Source of the DNA: Gemmatimonadales bacterium
Lineage (GTDB): Bacteria > Gemmatimonadota > Gemmatimonadetes > Palauibacterales > Palauibacteraceae
Direction: 5' to 3'
Length of the DNA stretch: 64,000 nt
Assembly (NCBI GenBank): GCA_009840115.1
Contig: VXOJ01000007.1
Coordinates: forward strand, 178,611-242,610
The position numbers and the translations under genes were made by a program. Numbering within the stretch: the stretch's first letter is position 1; each line of letters begins with the position of its first letter. The notes under the pieces were generated by a model. That model was not told the DNA's origin, ran no database searches, and was given only the letters and a program-made list of their open reading frames with translations. Positions 24,943 through 33,681 of this stretch are shown here, one piece after another.

Positions 24943-25541
24943 TGCGGGGCGCGAGGCTGGACCGGCGCGCGCTCGTTGCCGGGATCCTGGACCGGCGCGG
25001 CGATGCGGCCGTGGTCGCGGGCCTCGGTTCCCCGGCGTGGGACTGTCACGCGGCGGGCGACTCGCCACTCAACTTCTACTTCTGGGGCGCGATGGGCGGA
25101 GCGGCGATGCTGGGGCTCGGCGTTGCCCTCGCGCGGCCGGCGCGGCGGGTGCTCGTCGTCACCGGGGACGCGGAGATGCTGATGGGGGTGGGGAGCTTCG
25201 CCGCGATCGCCGCCCAGGCCCCGTCCAACCTCGCCATCCTCGTGCTCGACAACGAGGCCTTCGGCGAGACGGGGCGTCAGGCCGGGCTCACCGGGAGCAA
25301 CGCGGACATCGCCGCGATCGCGCGCGGGGCCGGCATCGAGGCCGCGTTCACGGTCGGCGGCGAAGCCGGGGAAGGGTCGGCGGGGCCGGACGTCGCCGCG
25401 CTGGCGGGAACCCTGTTCGAGGAGGAAGGCCCGGTGGTGTGCGTCGCGAAAGTCGCGCTCAGCGCCGAATCGGGCTCATATCCGCCGCGGGACGGGGTCC
25501 TGCTCCGGACCCGTTTCCGGGCCGCGCTCGCCGGCGACTGA
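24942..25541 (+). CDS. TPP-dependent decarboxylase beta subunit (sulfopyruvate decarboxylase-like)
   Basis: A 199-residue diphosphate-binding half that completes the preceding subunit. The TPP/Mg motif begins at GDAEMLMGVGS and ends with VLDNEAFGETG about 27 residues later; GSPAWDCHAAGDSPLNFYFWGAMGGA is the usual entry to this domain in ComE-like proteins. Separate alpha and beta genes are standard for archaeal and bacterial ComDE. It converges on ispH with a hairpin between them. Confidence 0.85.
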   Translation: MRGARLDRRALVAGILDRRGDAAVVAGLGSPAWDCHAAGDSPLNFYFWGAMGGAAMLGLGVALARPARRVLVVTGDAEMLMGVGSFAAIAAQAPSNLAILVLDNEAFGETGRQAGLTGSNADIAAIARGAGIEAAFTVGGEAGEGSAGPDVAALAGTLFEEEGPVVCVAKVALSAESGSYPPRDGVLLRTRFRAALAGD

Positions 25542-25568
25542 GAGGCGGCATCCGTTCTCGGCGGTGAC

Positions 25569-25586
25569 GCGGGGGGTTGCCCCCGC
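25569..25586. terminator. Seven-base-pair GC hairpin between convergent genes
   Basis: GCGGGGG-GTTG-CCCCCGC forms a perfect seven-pair stem between the decarboxylase beta gene and ispH. It lacks a T run, but the convergent position suggests a bidirectional transcription stop. Confidence 0.5.
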
Positions 25587-26833
25587 TACAGCAGGCGGGA
25601 AGGGTCGTAGCCCACGCCCCTCAGGATGCGCTCCACCGCCTCCCCGAGCTTCGAGTTCGGCGTGGAGGCGCCCGCCGTGATGCCGATGCTGACGTTCCCG
25701 TCCGGCAGCCAGGCGGCCTCCGTCACCGTCTCATCGGTTCCCAGCGGTTTGTGGGTGATGCGCCCGCGCACGGTATCGATGCAGGCAGCGTCCTCGATGT
25801 GATACGTCGTCGTGTGCTGCGAGCAGAGGTACGCGAGCTGGTTCGTGTTCGAGGAGTTGTAGCCTCCGATCACGACCATGAGGTCCGGCGGATCCTGCAT
25901 CATGTCCTTGACGGCGTCCTGTCGCTTCTGGGTCGCCGAGCAGATCGTGTCGAAGCTGCGGAACCGGTCCGGCATCTCCTCCGACCCCCAGCGGTCCGCG
26001 ATCGACTCGCCGAGTTTCGCCGCAATGGCCAGCGACTCGGAAGCCAGCATCGTCGTCTGGTTGGCGACCCCGATCTTCTCCAGGTGGAGGTCGGGATCGA
26101 ACCCGTGGGACACCGACTCCGCGAACGTCCGCATGAACGACTCCCGCTCCCCTTCTCCGCGGATATACGCGCAGACGAGCAGGGCCTGTTCCATGTCGCG
26201 GACGATGAGGAACTTCCCGTCATCGTGTTTCAGCACCTGCGAACTCGTCGCCCGCGTCTCCTCGTGCCAGTACTTGCCGTGAATGATCGACGTGAAACCC
26301 TCGCGGGCGTAGCCGTCCACCCGCTTCCAGACGTTGAGCACGGAACCGCATGTCGTGTCGACGAGGACGCAGTCGAGGGCCCGCAGCGCCTCGAAGTCGT
26401 GCAGCGTCACGCCGAAGGCCGGGATGATCACGACGTCGTCGACGGTGATGCCGCTGAAGTCGAACTCCCCGGTCTCGGAAGGATACAGGAACTCGATCTC
26501 CATCTCCTGGAGCCGGCGGTTCACATGCGGGTTGTGGATGATCTCGCCCACGAGCAGGATCCGCCGATCCGGGAACTTGCGGCGCGACTCGTACGCGTAG
26601 TCCACCGCGCGGTCCACGCCGTAGCAGAAACCGGAACTCTTCGCGAGGCGCAGGCGGATCCGCCCGGCCTGAAGCTCGAAGTCCCGCTCCCGGATGAGGG
26701 AGACGATGGCGCTCCCGTACTCGAAATCGATCACCGGCTGGATCTCCTTCTTCAGACCCAGCCCGCGCCGGTAATAGCGTTCGTCCGCGGTCGACGTTTT
26801 GCGACCGCCCGCACTCAGTGTCTGTTTCGCCAT
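25586..26833 (-). CDS. ispH: 4-hydroxy-3-methylbut-2-enyl diphosphate reductase, long form
   Basis: A 415-residue IspH catalysing the last step of the MEP isoprenoid pathway, reducing HMBPP to IPP and DMAPP with a [4Fe-4S] cluster. The three cluster cysteines are in SGFCYGVDRAVDYA, VDTTCGSVLNVWKRV and TICSATQKRQDAV. The length, with an extra N-terminal ~60 residues and an inserted EEMPDRFRSFD segment, matches the cyanobacterial/plant-type branch rather than the ~310-residue E. coli type. No other MEP gene is in the window. It is divergent from lon. Confidence 0.95.
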   Translation of the reverse strand: MAKQTLSAGGRKTSTADERYYRRGLGLKKEIQPVIDFEYGSAIVSLIRERDFELQAGRIRLRLAKSSGFCYGVDRAVDYAYESRRKFPDRRILLVGEIIHNPHVNRRLQEMEIEFLYPSETGEFDFSGITVDDVVIIPAFGVTLHDFEALRALDCVLVDTTCGSVLNVWKRVDGYAREGFTSIIHGKYWHEETRATSSQVLKHDDGKFLIVRDMEQALLVCAYIRGEGERESFMRTFAESVSHGFDPDLHLEKIGVANQTTMLASESLAIAAKLGESIADRWGSEEMPDRFRSFDTICSATQKRQDAVKDMMQDPPDLMVVIGGYNSSNTNQLAYLCSQHTTTYHIEDAACIDTVRGRITHKPLGTDETVTEAAWLPDGNVSIGITAGASTPNSKLGEAVERILRGVGYDPSRLL

Positions 26834-27054
26834 GCCCTAAAGATGGCAACATCCCGCACGGCTGCCAAGCAAGCGCCGCTGGCTGCCGTCTTGACGCACA
26901 CCGCCCGCATCGGCAGACCTCTACAAGCGTCTTTGCGCCAAACCGGCGGACATGGGGTACAGGGGAGCAGAACCGGCGGGCCCGAAACCTGCACCGGAAG
27001 ACGCGAATCCGACTGGGCGCGCACGTCGCGCGACGACATAGAAGCTACGCGAGT
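26834..27054. promoter_or_regulatory. Divergent upstream region between ispH and lon
   Basis: A 221-base gap holding promoters for both genes. I see no CIRCE (TTAGCACTC) element or convincing sigma-32 motif upstream of lon. No open gene or stable hairpin is evident. Confidence 0.35.
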
Positions 27055-29751
27055 ATGAGCGAAGAAAACGGACTAAAGGTCGCCGAGGTGGAGATCGCCG
27101 AGGCCGAGGTGGAGGTCGCCGAGGCCGGGGCGGAGGCCGCCGAAGAGACGGAACCCGGGCGCCGGGCCGAATCCAAGCGCATGCGGCTGCCCGTGCTCCC
27201 CCTCCGGGGTACGGTCGTGTTCCCCGCCGTGGCCGCCCCGATCGCCGCGGGTCGCGACAAGACGATGAAGGCCATCGACCGGGCGATCGCCGGCGAGAAG
27301 CTGCTGTTCGCGGTGGCCCAGCTTGACGCTGACGTCGAGCGGCCGGACCCGGAGCACCTGTACCGCATCGGGACCGTGTGCCGGATCGCGCAGATGCAGA
27401 AGGTGCCCGGCGGCATCCAGATGGTCATCCAGGGCGACACGCGTGCCGCCGCCCTCGAATACAACGAGCGCGACGGCTACCTCGAGGTCGTCGCGCGAGA
27501 GATGGACGACATGGACCCGCTCGACGCCGAAGAGCGGGCCTTCGCGGCGCTCTACAAGGAGGTCCATGAGAGGGCCGCGGAAGTCAGCCGCCTGCGCGGC
27601 GTCCCGAAGGAAATCGTCGATCACCTGCTGGGCGGCGTGTCGACGCCCGGCGAACTCGCCGATCTCGTCGCCTTCTACACGGAGCTCGAGGTCGAGCAGA
27701 AGCAGGAACTGCTCGAGACCCTCTCGGTCGAGGCGCGGCTGCGCTCGCTTCTCGTGGACCTGCAGAAGCAGATCGGCCTGCTCGAGGCGCAGGAGGAGAT
27801 CCGCGAGCAGGTCCAGGAGGAGTTGGGGGAGCGACAGCGCGAGATCTTCCTGCGCGAGCAGATGAAGGCGATCCAGAAGGAGCTGGGCGAGGACATCGAC
27901 TCCCAGGAGGCGAACGACCTCCGCGAGCGCATCGAGGCGCTCGAGTTGCCGGAGGAGGCGCGCCAGGAAGTCGACCGCGAGCTTCGGCGTCTCGAACGCA
28001 TCCCGCGCGAGTCCGCGGAGGCCCAGGTCGTGCGAACGTACCTGGAGATCGTCGCGGACCTCCCCTGGTCGGAGACGACCGAGGAACGACTGGACATCCC
28101 CCGCGCCGAAGAGATCCTGGAGCGGGACCACTACGGGCTTCAGGACGTGAAGGACCGGGTCCTCGACTTCCTCGCGGTTCGCAAGCTGCAGGAAGAGACG
28201 CGGTTGCGCGAAGCCGCCGAAGCGGAGGCGGACGCGGGCGACGCCGGCGACGCGGAGGCCGACGGCGGGGAGACCGACGACGACGGGGAGGAGACCGAGG
28301 CAGCGGGGAATGGCGAGGCGCCGAGCGAGGCGGACGCGACGGCCTCCGACGGGTCCGATGAATCCGAGGAATCCGACGAGGCCGGGACCGACCCCGTGCC
28401 GGGATATGACGACGACCGCGCGGGGGAGACGCTGCTCTTCGTCGGCCCGCCGGGCGTGGGCAAGACCTCGATCGCCCGTTCGATCGCCGACGCGATGGGC
28501 CGGAAGTACGTCCGCGTGTCGCTGGGCGGGGCGCGCGACGAGGCGGACATCCGCGGACACCGCCGCACGTACGTGGGCGCGATGGCGGGCCGCATCATCG
28601 AGGGGCTGAAGCGGGCGGGGACGAAGAACCCCGTGTTCCTCCTCGATGAGATCGACAAGCTGGGCGTGTCCTTCCAGGGCGACCCCTCGGCCGCGCTGAT
28701 GGAGGTGCTCGATCCGGCGCAGAACGAGTCGTTCGTCGACCACTACCTCGGGGTGCCCTTCGATCTCTCGCAGGTGCTCTTCATCGCCACGGCGAACGTC
28801 TTCGAGCAGATCCCGGGACCCCTGCGCGACCGGATGGAGGCGATCGAGTTCCGGGGCTACACGGAAGCCGAGAAGCTCGAGATCGCGCGCCGGTTCCTTC
28901 TGCCCCGGCAGAAGCGACGGAACGGCCTGCTCCCGGAGCAGGTCGAGGTCGACGAGGGGGCGATTCGGGCGATCATCACGCGCTACACCCGCGAGGCCGG
29001 CGTGCGGCAGCTTGAACGCGAACTCGGTTCGGTCTGCCGGAAGTCCGCGCGGAAGATCGCGACGGGATCCTCGGAAGCCGCGGTGGACGCGGACGACCTG
29101 CGCGAACTACTGGGCCGGCCGAAGGTGCATGCCGCCGAAAAGATGGAGGAGGACGCGGTCGGCGTGGCGACGGGCATGTTCTACACGCCCGTGGGCGGCG
29201 ACATCATGCTCGTCGAGACGAGGGTCCTGAAGGGCAAGGAGGGGCTCGTGCTCACGGGACAACTCGGCGACGTCATGAAGGAGAGCGCGCAGGCCGCCCT
29301 CACTTTCGCGCGCAGCCACGCGAACGGGCTCGATCTCACGGAGGAGCGGCTACGGGATCACGAGATTCACATCCACGTCCCGGCCGGAGCCATCCCCAAG
29401 GAGGGGCCGTCGGCGGGCATCGCCATGGCCGTGGCGCTCGTGAGCGCGCTGGGCGACCACCCCGTGCGGCACGACGTCGCCATGACGGGCGAGATCACGC
29501 TTTCCGGCCGGGTGCTCCCCATCGGCGGGGTGAAGGAGAAGGTGCTCGGCGCCGCCCGTGCGGGGATCAACGAGATCATCCTCCCGGCGATCAACGAGGG
29601 CGATCTGGAGGATCTCCCGGACCACGTGTGCGAGCAGCTCGAGTTCCACCTGGTGGAGACGCTCGACGAGGCACTCGCCGCCGCGCTGGCCAACGGCTCG
29701 CTCGAGGAGGGGGGGCTCGCCTTTTCGGAGACCGGAGCGGCCGGGAACTGA
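27055..29751 (+). CDS. lon: ATP-dependent protease Lon with acidic insertion
   Basis: An 898-residue LonA protease. After a Glu/Ala-rich leader (residues 1-40) the substrate-binding N-domain starts at LPVLPLRGTVVFP; a coiled region (about 250-330) leads to the AAA+ domain with Walker A GPPGVGKT (464-471) and Walker B FLLDEIDK. The protease domain has the Ser/Lys dyad: S786 in PKEGPSAGIA and K827 in IGGVKEKV. Between VLDFLAVRKLQ and the Walker A, where E. coli Lon has about ten residues, there is an insertion (about 381-457) made mainly of Asp, Glu, Gly, Ala and Ser. All catalytic residues are intact, so the enzyme should be active. Confidence 0.96.
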   Translation: MSEENGLKVAEVEIAEAEVEVAEAGAEAAEETEPGRRAESKRMRLPVLPLRGTVVFPAVAAPIAAGRDKTMKAIDRAIAGEKLLFAVAQLDADVERPDPEHLYRIGTVCRIAQMQKVPGGIQMVIQGDTRAAALEYNERDGYLEVVAREMDDMDPLDAEERAFAALYKEVHERAAEVSRLRGVPKEIVDHLLGGVSTPGELADLVAFYTELEVEQKQELLETLSVEARLRSLLVDLQKQIGLLEAQEEIREQVQEELGERQREIFLREQMKAIQKELGEDIDSQEANDLRERIEALELPEEARQEVDRELRRLERIPRESAEAQVVRTYLEIVADLPWSETTEERLDIPRAEEILERDHYGLQDVKDRVLDFLAVRKLQEETRLREAAEAEADAGDAGDAEADGGETDDDGEETEAAGNGEAPSEADATASDGSDESEESDEAGTDPVPGYDDDRAGETLLFVGPPGVGKTSIARSIADAMGRKYVRVSLGGARDEADIRGHRRTYVGAMAGRIIEGLKRAGTKNPVFLLDEIDKLGVSFQGDPSAALMEVLDPAQNESFVDHYLGVPFDLSQVLFIATANVFEQIPGPLRDRMEAIEFRGYTEAEKLEIARRFLLPRQKRRNGLLPEQVEVDEGAIRAIITRYTREAGVRQLERELGSVCRKSARKIATGSSEAAVDADDLRELLGRPKVHAAEKMEEDAVGVATGMFYTPVGGDIMLVETRVLKGKEGLVLTGQLGDVMKESAQAALTFARSHANGLDLTEERLRDHEIHIHVPAGAIPKEGPSAGIAMAVALVSALGDHPVRHDVAMTGEITLSGRVLPIGGVKEKVLGAARAGINEIILPAINEGDLEDLPDHVCEQLEFHLVETLDEALAAALANGSLEEGGLAFSETGAAGN

Positions 29752-29767
29752 GGCGAGAGACGCCTCA
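29749..29767 (+). terminator. Hairpin incorporating the lon stop codon
   Basis: TGAGGCG-AGAGA-CGCCTCA forms a perfect seven-pair stem whose first three bases are the lon stop codon. No T tract follows. It probably marks the end of the lon message or stabilises its 3' end, ahead of the convergent phosphatase gene. Confidence 0.5.
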
Positions 29768-29803
29768 GGCGGGCGGCCGCGACGGCCAGGGCGCCCCGGA
29801 CTG

Positions 29804-30466
29804 CTAGGGCGCCGCGACGTAGCGCAGGAGATCCTCGATCGCGTCGAGCATGATGTGGGGGCGCTCGACGACCAGTTCCCGCTCCGAGAACGGACCCCAG
29901 AGCGCCGCGATCGTCGTTACGCCGGCCGCGTGTCCGGCCCGCATGTCCCACACGGAGTCCCCCACGTAGGCGGCGGTTTCGGCGGCGGCTCCCAGGCGTT
30001 CCAGCGCCAGCCGGATGGGAGCGGGATCCGGCTTGTGCGGCACGGGTTCATCCGACGTCACGATCACGTCGAACAGCGCCTCATCCAGCGCGCACGCCGC
30101 CAGACTGCGGGCCGTGCCGGCGCTCGCCTTGCTCGTGACCACGCCGAGCCGCACGCCCTTCTCGCGTAACCGCCCGACCGTCTCGCGGACGCCCGGAAAC
30201 GAGCGGATGAGCCGCTCGTGTTCCCGGAAGTTGTGGTCGATGTAGGTGTCGACCATGGCTTGCACTTCCTCGGCCGAGTCCACGAGATAGCCGAGTTGGG
30301 TCCGCAGCGGCTGGCCCAGCGTCCTCAGCCACACCTCGTCCGGAGGGGGGTCCTCGAAGTGGGTCCTCATCGTATGGCGCCAGGATTCGGCGATGAGGTG
30401 GGTCGAGTCCACGAGGGTCCCGTCGAGATCGAACAGGATCGTTTCCAGCGGGCGGCGCGGTGACAT
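29804..30466 (-). CDS. HAD-superfamily phosphatase (phosphoglycolate phosphatase/PpaX-like)
   Basis: A 220-residue HAD hydrolase. Motif I is ILFDLDGTLVDS with nucleophilic Asp, motif II the Thr/Ser in VVTSKASAG, motif III the Lys in PHKPDPAPI, and motif IV VGDSVWDMRAG. The helical cap between motif I and II is of the subclass I type seen in Gph and PpaX, which dephosphorylate phosphoglycolate or hydrolyse pyrophosphate. It diverges from the phosphofructokinase gene 63 bases away. Substrate prediction within this large family is weak. Confidence 0.88.
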   Translation of the reverse strand: MSPRRPLETILFDLDGTLVDSTHLIAESWRHTMRTHFEDPPPDEVWLRTLGQPLRTQLGYLVDSAEEVQAMVDTYIDHNFREHERLIRSFPGVRETVGRLREKGVRLGVVTSKASAGTARSLAACALDEALFDVIVTSDEPVPHKPDPAPIRLALERLGAAAETAAYVGDSVWDMRAGHAAGVTTIAALWGPFSERELVVERPHIMLDAIEDLLRYVAAP

Positions 30467-30529
30467 GGAGAGCGAGGGTGCCGACGTGCGAGCGTAGCGT
30501 CAACCCCCGGAAGCGCCGATAATCGGGCC

Positions 30530-31654
30530 ATGAACGAGAAGAAGGCAGCCGGAGCGGGAGAGATCCGGAAGATCGCGATCAACACCGGCGGAGGGGACGC
30601 GCCGGGGCTGAACGCGGTGATCCGGGCCATCGTGTTGAGCGCCCGCCGACGTGGCTGGAGCGTGGTGGGCATCGAGAACGGCTACGGGGGGCTGCTGGCG
30701 GACGATCCCGGGCAGGTGGTTCCGCTGGGGAGCGATGAAGTGCGCGGGATCACGCACCGTGGCGGGACGATTCTGGGGACGACCAACCGCTCGGATCCGT
30801 TCGCGTGGCCCGTGCGCCTGCCGGACGGCTCGATCGAGGAGCGCGACCGGTCCGGCGAGGTCATCGAGAGCCTCCGGCAGCACGGCATCGACGCGTTGAT
30901 CGCGATCGGCGGGGACGGCAGTCTCCACCTCGCACACCGGCTGTCGAAGCAAGGGCTCCCGGTGGTCGGCGTGCCGAAGACGATCGACAACGACCTGTGC
31001 GGCACCAGCCTCACGTTCGGGTTTCTCACGGCGGTGGCGACGGGCACCGACGCGATCGGGAAGCTTCACTCCACGGCGGAGAGCCACCGCCGCGTCATGG
31101 TGGTGGAGGTCATGGGACGGGACGCCGGATGGATCGCGCTCTACAGCGGGCTGGCGGGCTCGGCCGACGTCATCCTCATCCCCGAGATTCCCTTCGACAT
31201 CGAAAGAGTGTGTGACAAGATCCGCGAGCGTGAGGCCGCGGGGCGCGAGTTCAGCATCGTCTGCGTGGCGGAGGGCGCCAAGCCCGCCGGAGGGGAGATG
31301 GTGACGAAGACCGTCCACGGGGGCGGGGACGACCAGGAGCGGCTGGGCGGGCTGGGCGACATGGTGGCGCGCGAGATCGCCCGGCGCACGGGGAAGGAGA
31401 CGCGATCGCTGACGCTGGGCCACCTGCAGCGCGGCGGCACGCCGACCTCCTACGACCGCGTCATGTCGCTGCGCTTCGGGGCGGCCGCCGTGCGTTGCGT
31501 GGCCCGCGGACGTTTCGGGACGATGGTCGCGCTCGATCCGCCGCTCGTACGCGCGATCCCGCTCGCCGAGGCGCTCGCCAACCCCAAGCTGGTGCCTGTG
31601 GACGGCGACATCGTGATGACCGCCCAGGCGATCGGGGTCAGCCTCGGCGACTGA
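30530..31654 (+). CDS. pfkA: 6-phosphofructokinase, mixed-signature group
   Basis: A 374-residue phosphofructokinase catalysing phosphorylation of fructose 6-phosphate. Conserved blocks are INTGGGDAPGLNAVIR, AIGGDGSLHLAH, VPKTIDNDLCGT, and VEVMGRDAGWIALYSG. GGDGS has the Gly typical of ATP-dependent enzymes, whereas PKTIDND carries the Lys typical of pyrophosphate-dependent ones (ATP enzymes usually read PGTIDND). This combination defines the so-called group III enzymes, whose phosphoryl donor has to be measured. The rest of glycolysis is not in the window. Confidence 0.93.
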   Translation: MNEKKAAGAGEIRKIAINTGGGDAPGLNAVIRAIVLSARRRGWSVVGIENGYGGLLADDPGQVVPLGSDEVRGITHRGGTILGTTNRSDPFAWPVRLPDGSIEERDRSGEVIESLRQHGIDALIAIGGDGSLHLAHRLSKQGLPVVGVPKTIDNDLCGTSLTFGFLTAVATGTDAIGKLHSTAESHRRVMVVEVMGRDAGWIALYSGLAGSADVILIPEIPFDIERVCDKIREREAAGREFSIVCVAEGAKPAGGEMVTKTVHGGGDDQERLGGLGDMVAREIARRTGKETRSLTLGHLQRGGTPTSYDRVMSLRFGAAAVRCVARGRFGTMVALDPPLVRAIPLAEALANPKLVPVDGDIVMTAQAIGVSLGD

Positions 31655-31687
31655 CCCCGGAAGCCGGCGGCGTCTGATTCGGGGCGG

Positions 31688-32299
31688 TCAGCCGGTGGCG
31701 GCGGCGTAGCGGGCGGCCACGGCGGCCCAGTCCACCACGTCCCAGAACGCGGCGAGGTAGTCCGCCCGGCGGTTCTGGTAGTTCAGGTAGTACGCGTGCT
31801 CCCACACATCGACGCCCAGGAGCGGCGTGTCGCCCTGCATCAGCGGGCTGTCCTGGTTCGCGGTGGAGTACACGGAGAGGTCGCCGCCGTCCCCGGCCAC
31901 GAGCCACGCCCAGCCGCTGCCGAAGCGGGTGAGCCCCGCCTGCTGGAACGCCGCCTTGAAGTCGTCGAACGAGCCGCAGGCGCCATCGATGGCCGCCGCG
32001 AGGTCGCCGGACGGACTCCCGCCCCCGTTCGGAGACATCGAAGTCCAGAACAGCGAGTGATTCGAGTGTCCGCCGCCGTGGTTCCGCACCGCACCGCGGA
32101 TCGACTCGGGCACGTCGGCGATGCCGCCGAGGAGAGCCTCCAGGGAGAGGCTCGCGAGGTCGTCGTGACCCTCGAGCGCGCCGTTCAGCATGTTCACGTA
32201 CACCTGGTGATGCTTGCCGTGGTGGATCTCCATCGTGCGCGCGTCGATCGTCGGTTCGAGCGCGTCGTGGGCGTACGGCAGGTCGGGCAAGGCGTGCAT
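31688..32299 (-). CDS. sodA: Superoxide dismutase, Mn type
   Basis: A 203-residue Fe/Mn-family superoxide dismutase. The ligands are visible: the first His in [12 protein letters not shown], the second in NHSLFWTSM, and Asp and His in [21 protein letters not shown]. The [10 protein letters not shown] stretch and the [10 protein letters not shown] context are typical of Mn-specific enzymes, so Mn is predicted. GAGGAGGT precedes the ATG. There is no signal peptide, indicating cytoplasmic location. It converges with pfkA. A 16-base palindrome lies 22 bases upstream of its start. Confidence 0.95.
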   Translation of the reverse strand: MHALPDLPYAHDALEPTIDARTMEIHHGKHHQVYVNMLNGALEGHDDLASLSLEALLGGIADVPESIRGAVRNHGGGHSNHSLFWTSMSPNGGGSPSGDLAAAIDGACGSFDDFKAAFQQAGLTRFGSGWAWLVAGDGGDLSVYSTANQDSPLMQGDTPLLGVDVWEHAYYLNYQNRRADYLAAFWDVVDWAAVAARYAAATG

Positions 32300-32320
32300 C
32301 CTACCTCCTCGGAATCAAGA

Positions 32321-32336
32321 GCCCCCGGCCGGGGGC
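32321..32336. promoter_or_regulatory. Perfect 16-base GC palindrome upstream of the superoxide dismutase gene
   Basis: GCCCCCGGCCGGGGGC is self-complementary over its full length and lies in the 207-base gap between sodA and the divergent lipoprotein gene. It could be an operator or an mRNA leader hairpin. The same gap also holds an imperfect direct repeat of a GGTGGRGACCGTG element (about 32387-32445). No gene is seen in it. Confidence 0.4.
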
Positions 32337-32506
32337 CGTAGTGACGAATGCCGGATTCTTGAACGCTTCGCCAAGGTATGCGCGCGGTGGGGACCGTGAC
32401 CAGCCGTCCCGCGCGCGGTGGAGACCGTGCCCCGTCGTCCCGCCCGCGGCGTGCCGTGACCCGTTTCCCACCCGTCTCGTCTTTCTCCTGTCCAATCGCT
32501 TCAACC

Positions 32507-33652
32507 ATGAGGGGAGGGATCGCGGTGGCGGGAAGATGTCGTGCCCTGGCAGTGGGGCTGCTCGTACTGGCGGCCGTGGGTTGTGCGGAAGAACGGGGCA
32601 TCATCGGACCCCCGCTGCCCGATCCTCCCTTCGATCCGGAGTTGGCGGCGAACTCCATCTACTCGCTCCGGTTCGCGGCGGACAACGCGATCGTGGCGCA
32701 GGTGCGGACGATCGCCGAGGTGCTCGGGCTGTCGGCACCCCGGGCGAATCGCGTGGCCCACGCACAGCTGCGCGGCTCGTCGGACCGGGTCGATCTTCTC
32801 CGCACCCTTGAGCCGCGTTCGCTCGAACGCGCGGTGGCCAACGTCGCGGCGAGCCGCGCACGGGGCGCCAGGACGCCGCTCTTCCCGATCAACGTGCTCG
32901 GCAAGGAGTTCGTCTTCGACGCGTCCATCGACGCGTATGTCGAGTACGGGGACGGAGGCCCGGAAAACGGGGTCCGGTTCGAATTGTACGTGGTGGACCT
33001 TTCGTCCGGCCTGCCCGCGCTTCCGCTGCGGCCGTTCGGGTTCGTGGACCTCATGGACGAGAGCGACGCGGTGTCCGCGCGGTTGCGGATGCGGGCTTTC
33101 GATACGAGCGGGGGCGGAGCCCGGCGCGTCGCCGATTACGTCGTGGACGGCGCCTTCGCCTCCGATGCGAACGGGGTGTCCGTAAGCCTGCTCGCCGAGG
33201 GGTTCGCGGAAGACCAGAACGGGCGCTTCGACTTCGAACTCGACGAGTTGCTGGAGTTCGATGACGCGGCCGGCATGACGTACGTCACGTCCACGCACCG
33301 CGTGCTCTCGGCGGAGGGGACGGAGGTGCGGCTACGGGTCGGGGGCGACCTGTCGGCGGATGGGTCGCACGCGGATCTCCTCTTCCGCATGGACATCGAT
33401 GGCTCGGCCGGGCGGACCCTCGTCGACCTCGTCGTGGTGAACGGGGCGCAGGCGGGCGAGATCCGCCAGGCGGGGCGCGTGGAGGCGCTGGTGGAAGGCA
33501 CCGTGGAAGCGCCCGTCTTCATCGATGCCGAAGGACGGGGATTCACCAACTCGGAACTCGCGGCGCTCGACGAGATCCTGTTCGGCATCGACGACGTGCT
33601 CGCGTTCGCCGGCGAGGCCTACGTCCCCCTCGCCGACGTCTTCGCCTATTGA
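32507..33652 (+). CDS. Lipoprotein of unknown function
   Basis: A 381-residue lipoprotein. The ATG at 32507 begins a lipoprotein signal with the lipobox LAAVGC; upstream in-frame codons only add an Arg/Pro-rich tail and are rejected. Mature sequence is acidic and beta-rich without a recognised domain. Alternating blocks such as VRFELYVVDLSSGLPALP, GVSVSLLAEGFAEDQNG and TEVRLRVGGDLSADGSHAD suggest repeated beta-hairpins. No catalytic residues stand out. The gene ends 29 bases before the convergent flavoprotein gene. Function not recognised. Confidence 0.75.
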   Translation: MRGGIAVAGRCRALAVGLLVLAAVGCAEERGIIGPPLPDPPFDPELAANSIYSLRFAADNAIVAQVRTIAEVLGLSAPRANRVAHAQLRGSSDRVDLLRTLEPRSLERAVANVAASRARGARTPLFPINVLGKEFVFDASIDAYVEYGDGGPENGVRFELYVVDLSSGLPALPLRPFGFVDLMDESDAVSARLRMRAFDTSGGGARRVADYVVDGAFASDANGVSVSLLAEGFAEDQNGRFDFELDELLEFDDAAGMTYVTSTHRVLSAEGTEVRLRVGGDLSADGSHADLLFRMDIDGSAGRTLVDLVVVNGAQAGEIRQAGRVEALVEGTVEAPVFIDAEGRGFTNSELAALDEILFGIDDVLAFAGEAYVPLADVFAY

Positions 33653-33681
33653 GCTTCGCCTGTTTGGGGACAGAGGGGTCG

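Noticed and set aside
26834..27054. Heat-shock control of lon by HrcA/CIRCE
   Set aside because: No TTAGCACTC/GAGTGCTAA inverted repeat is present in the gap.
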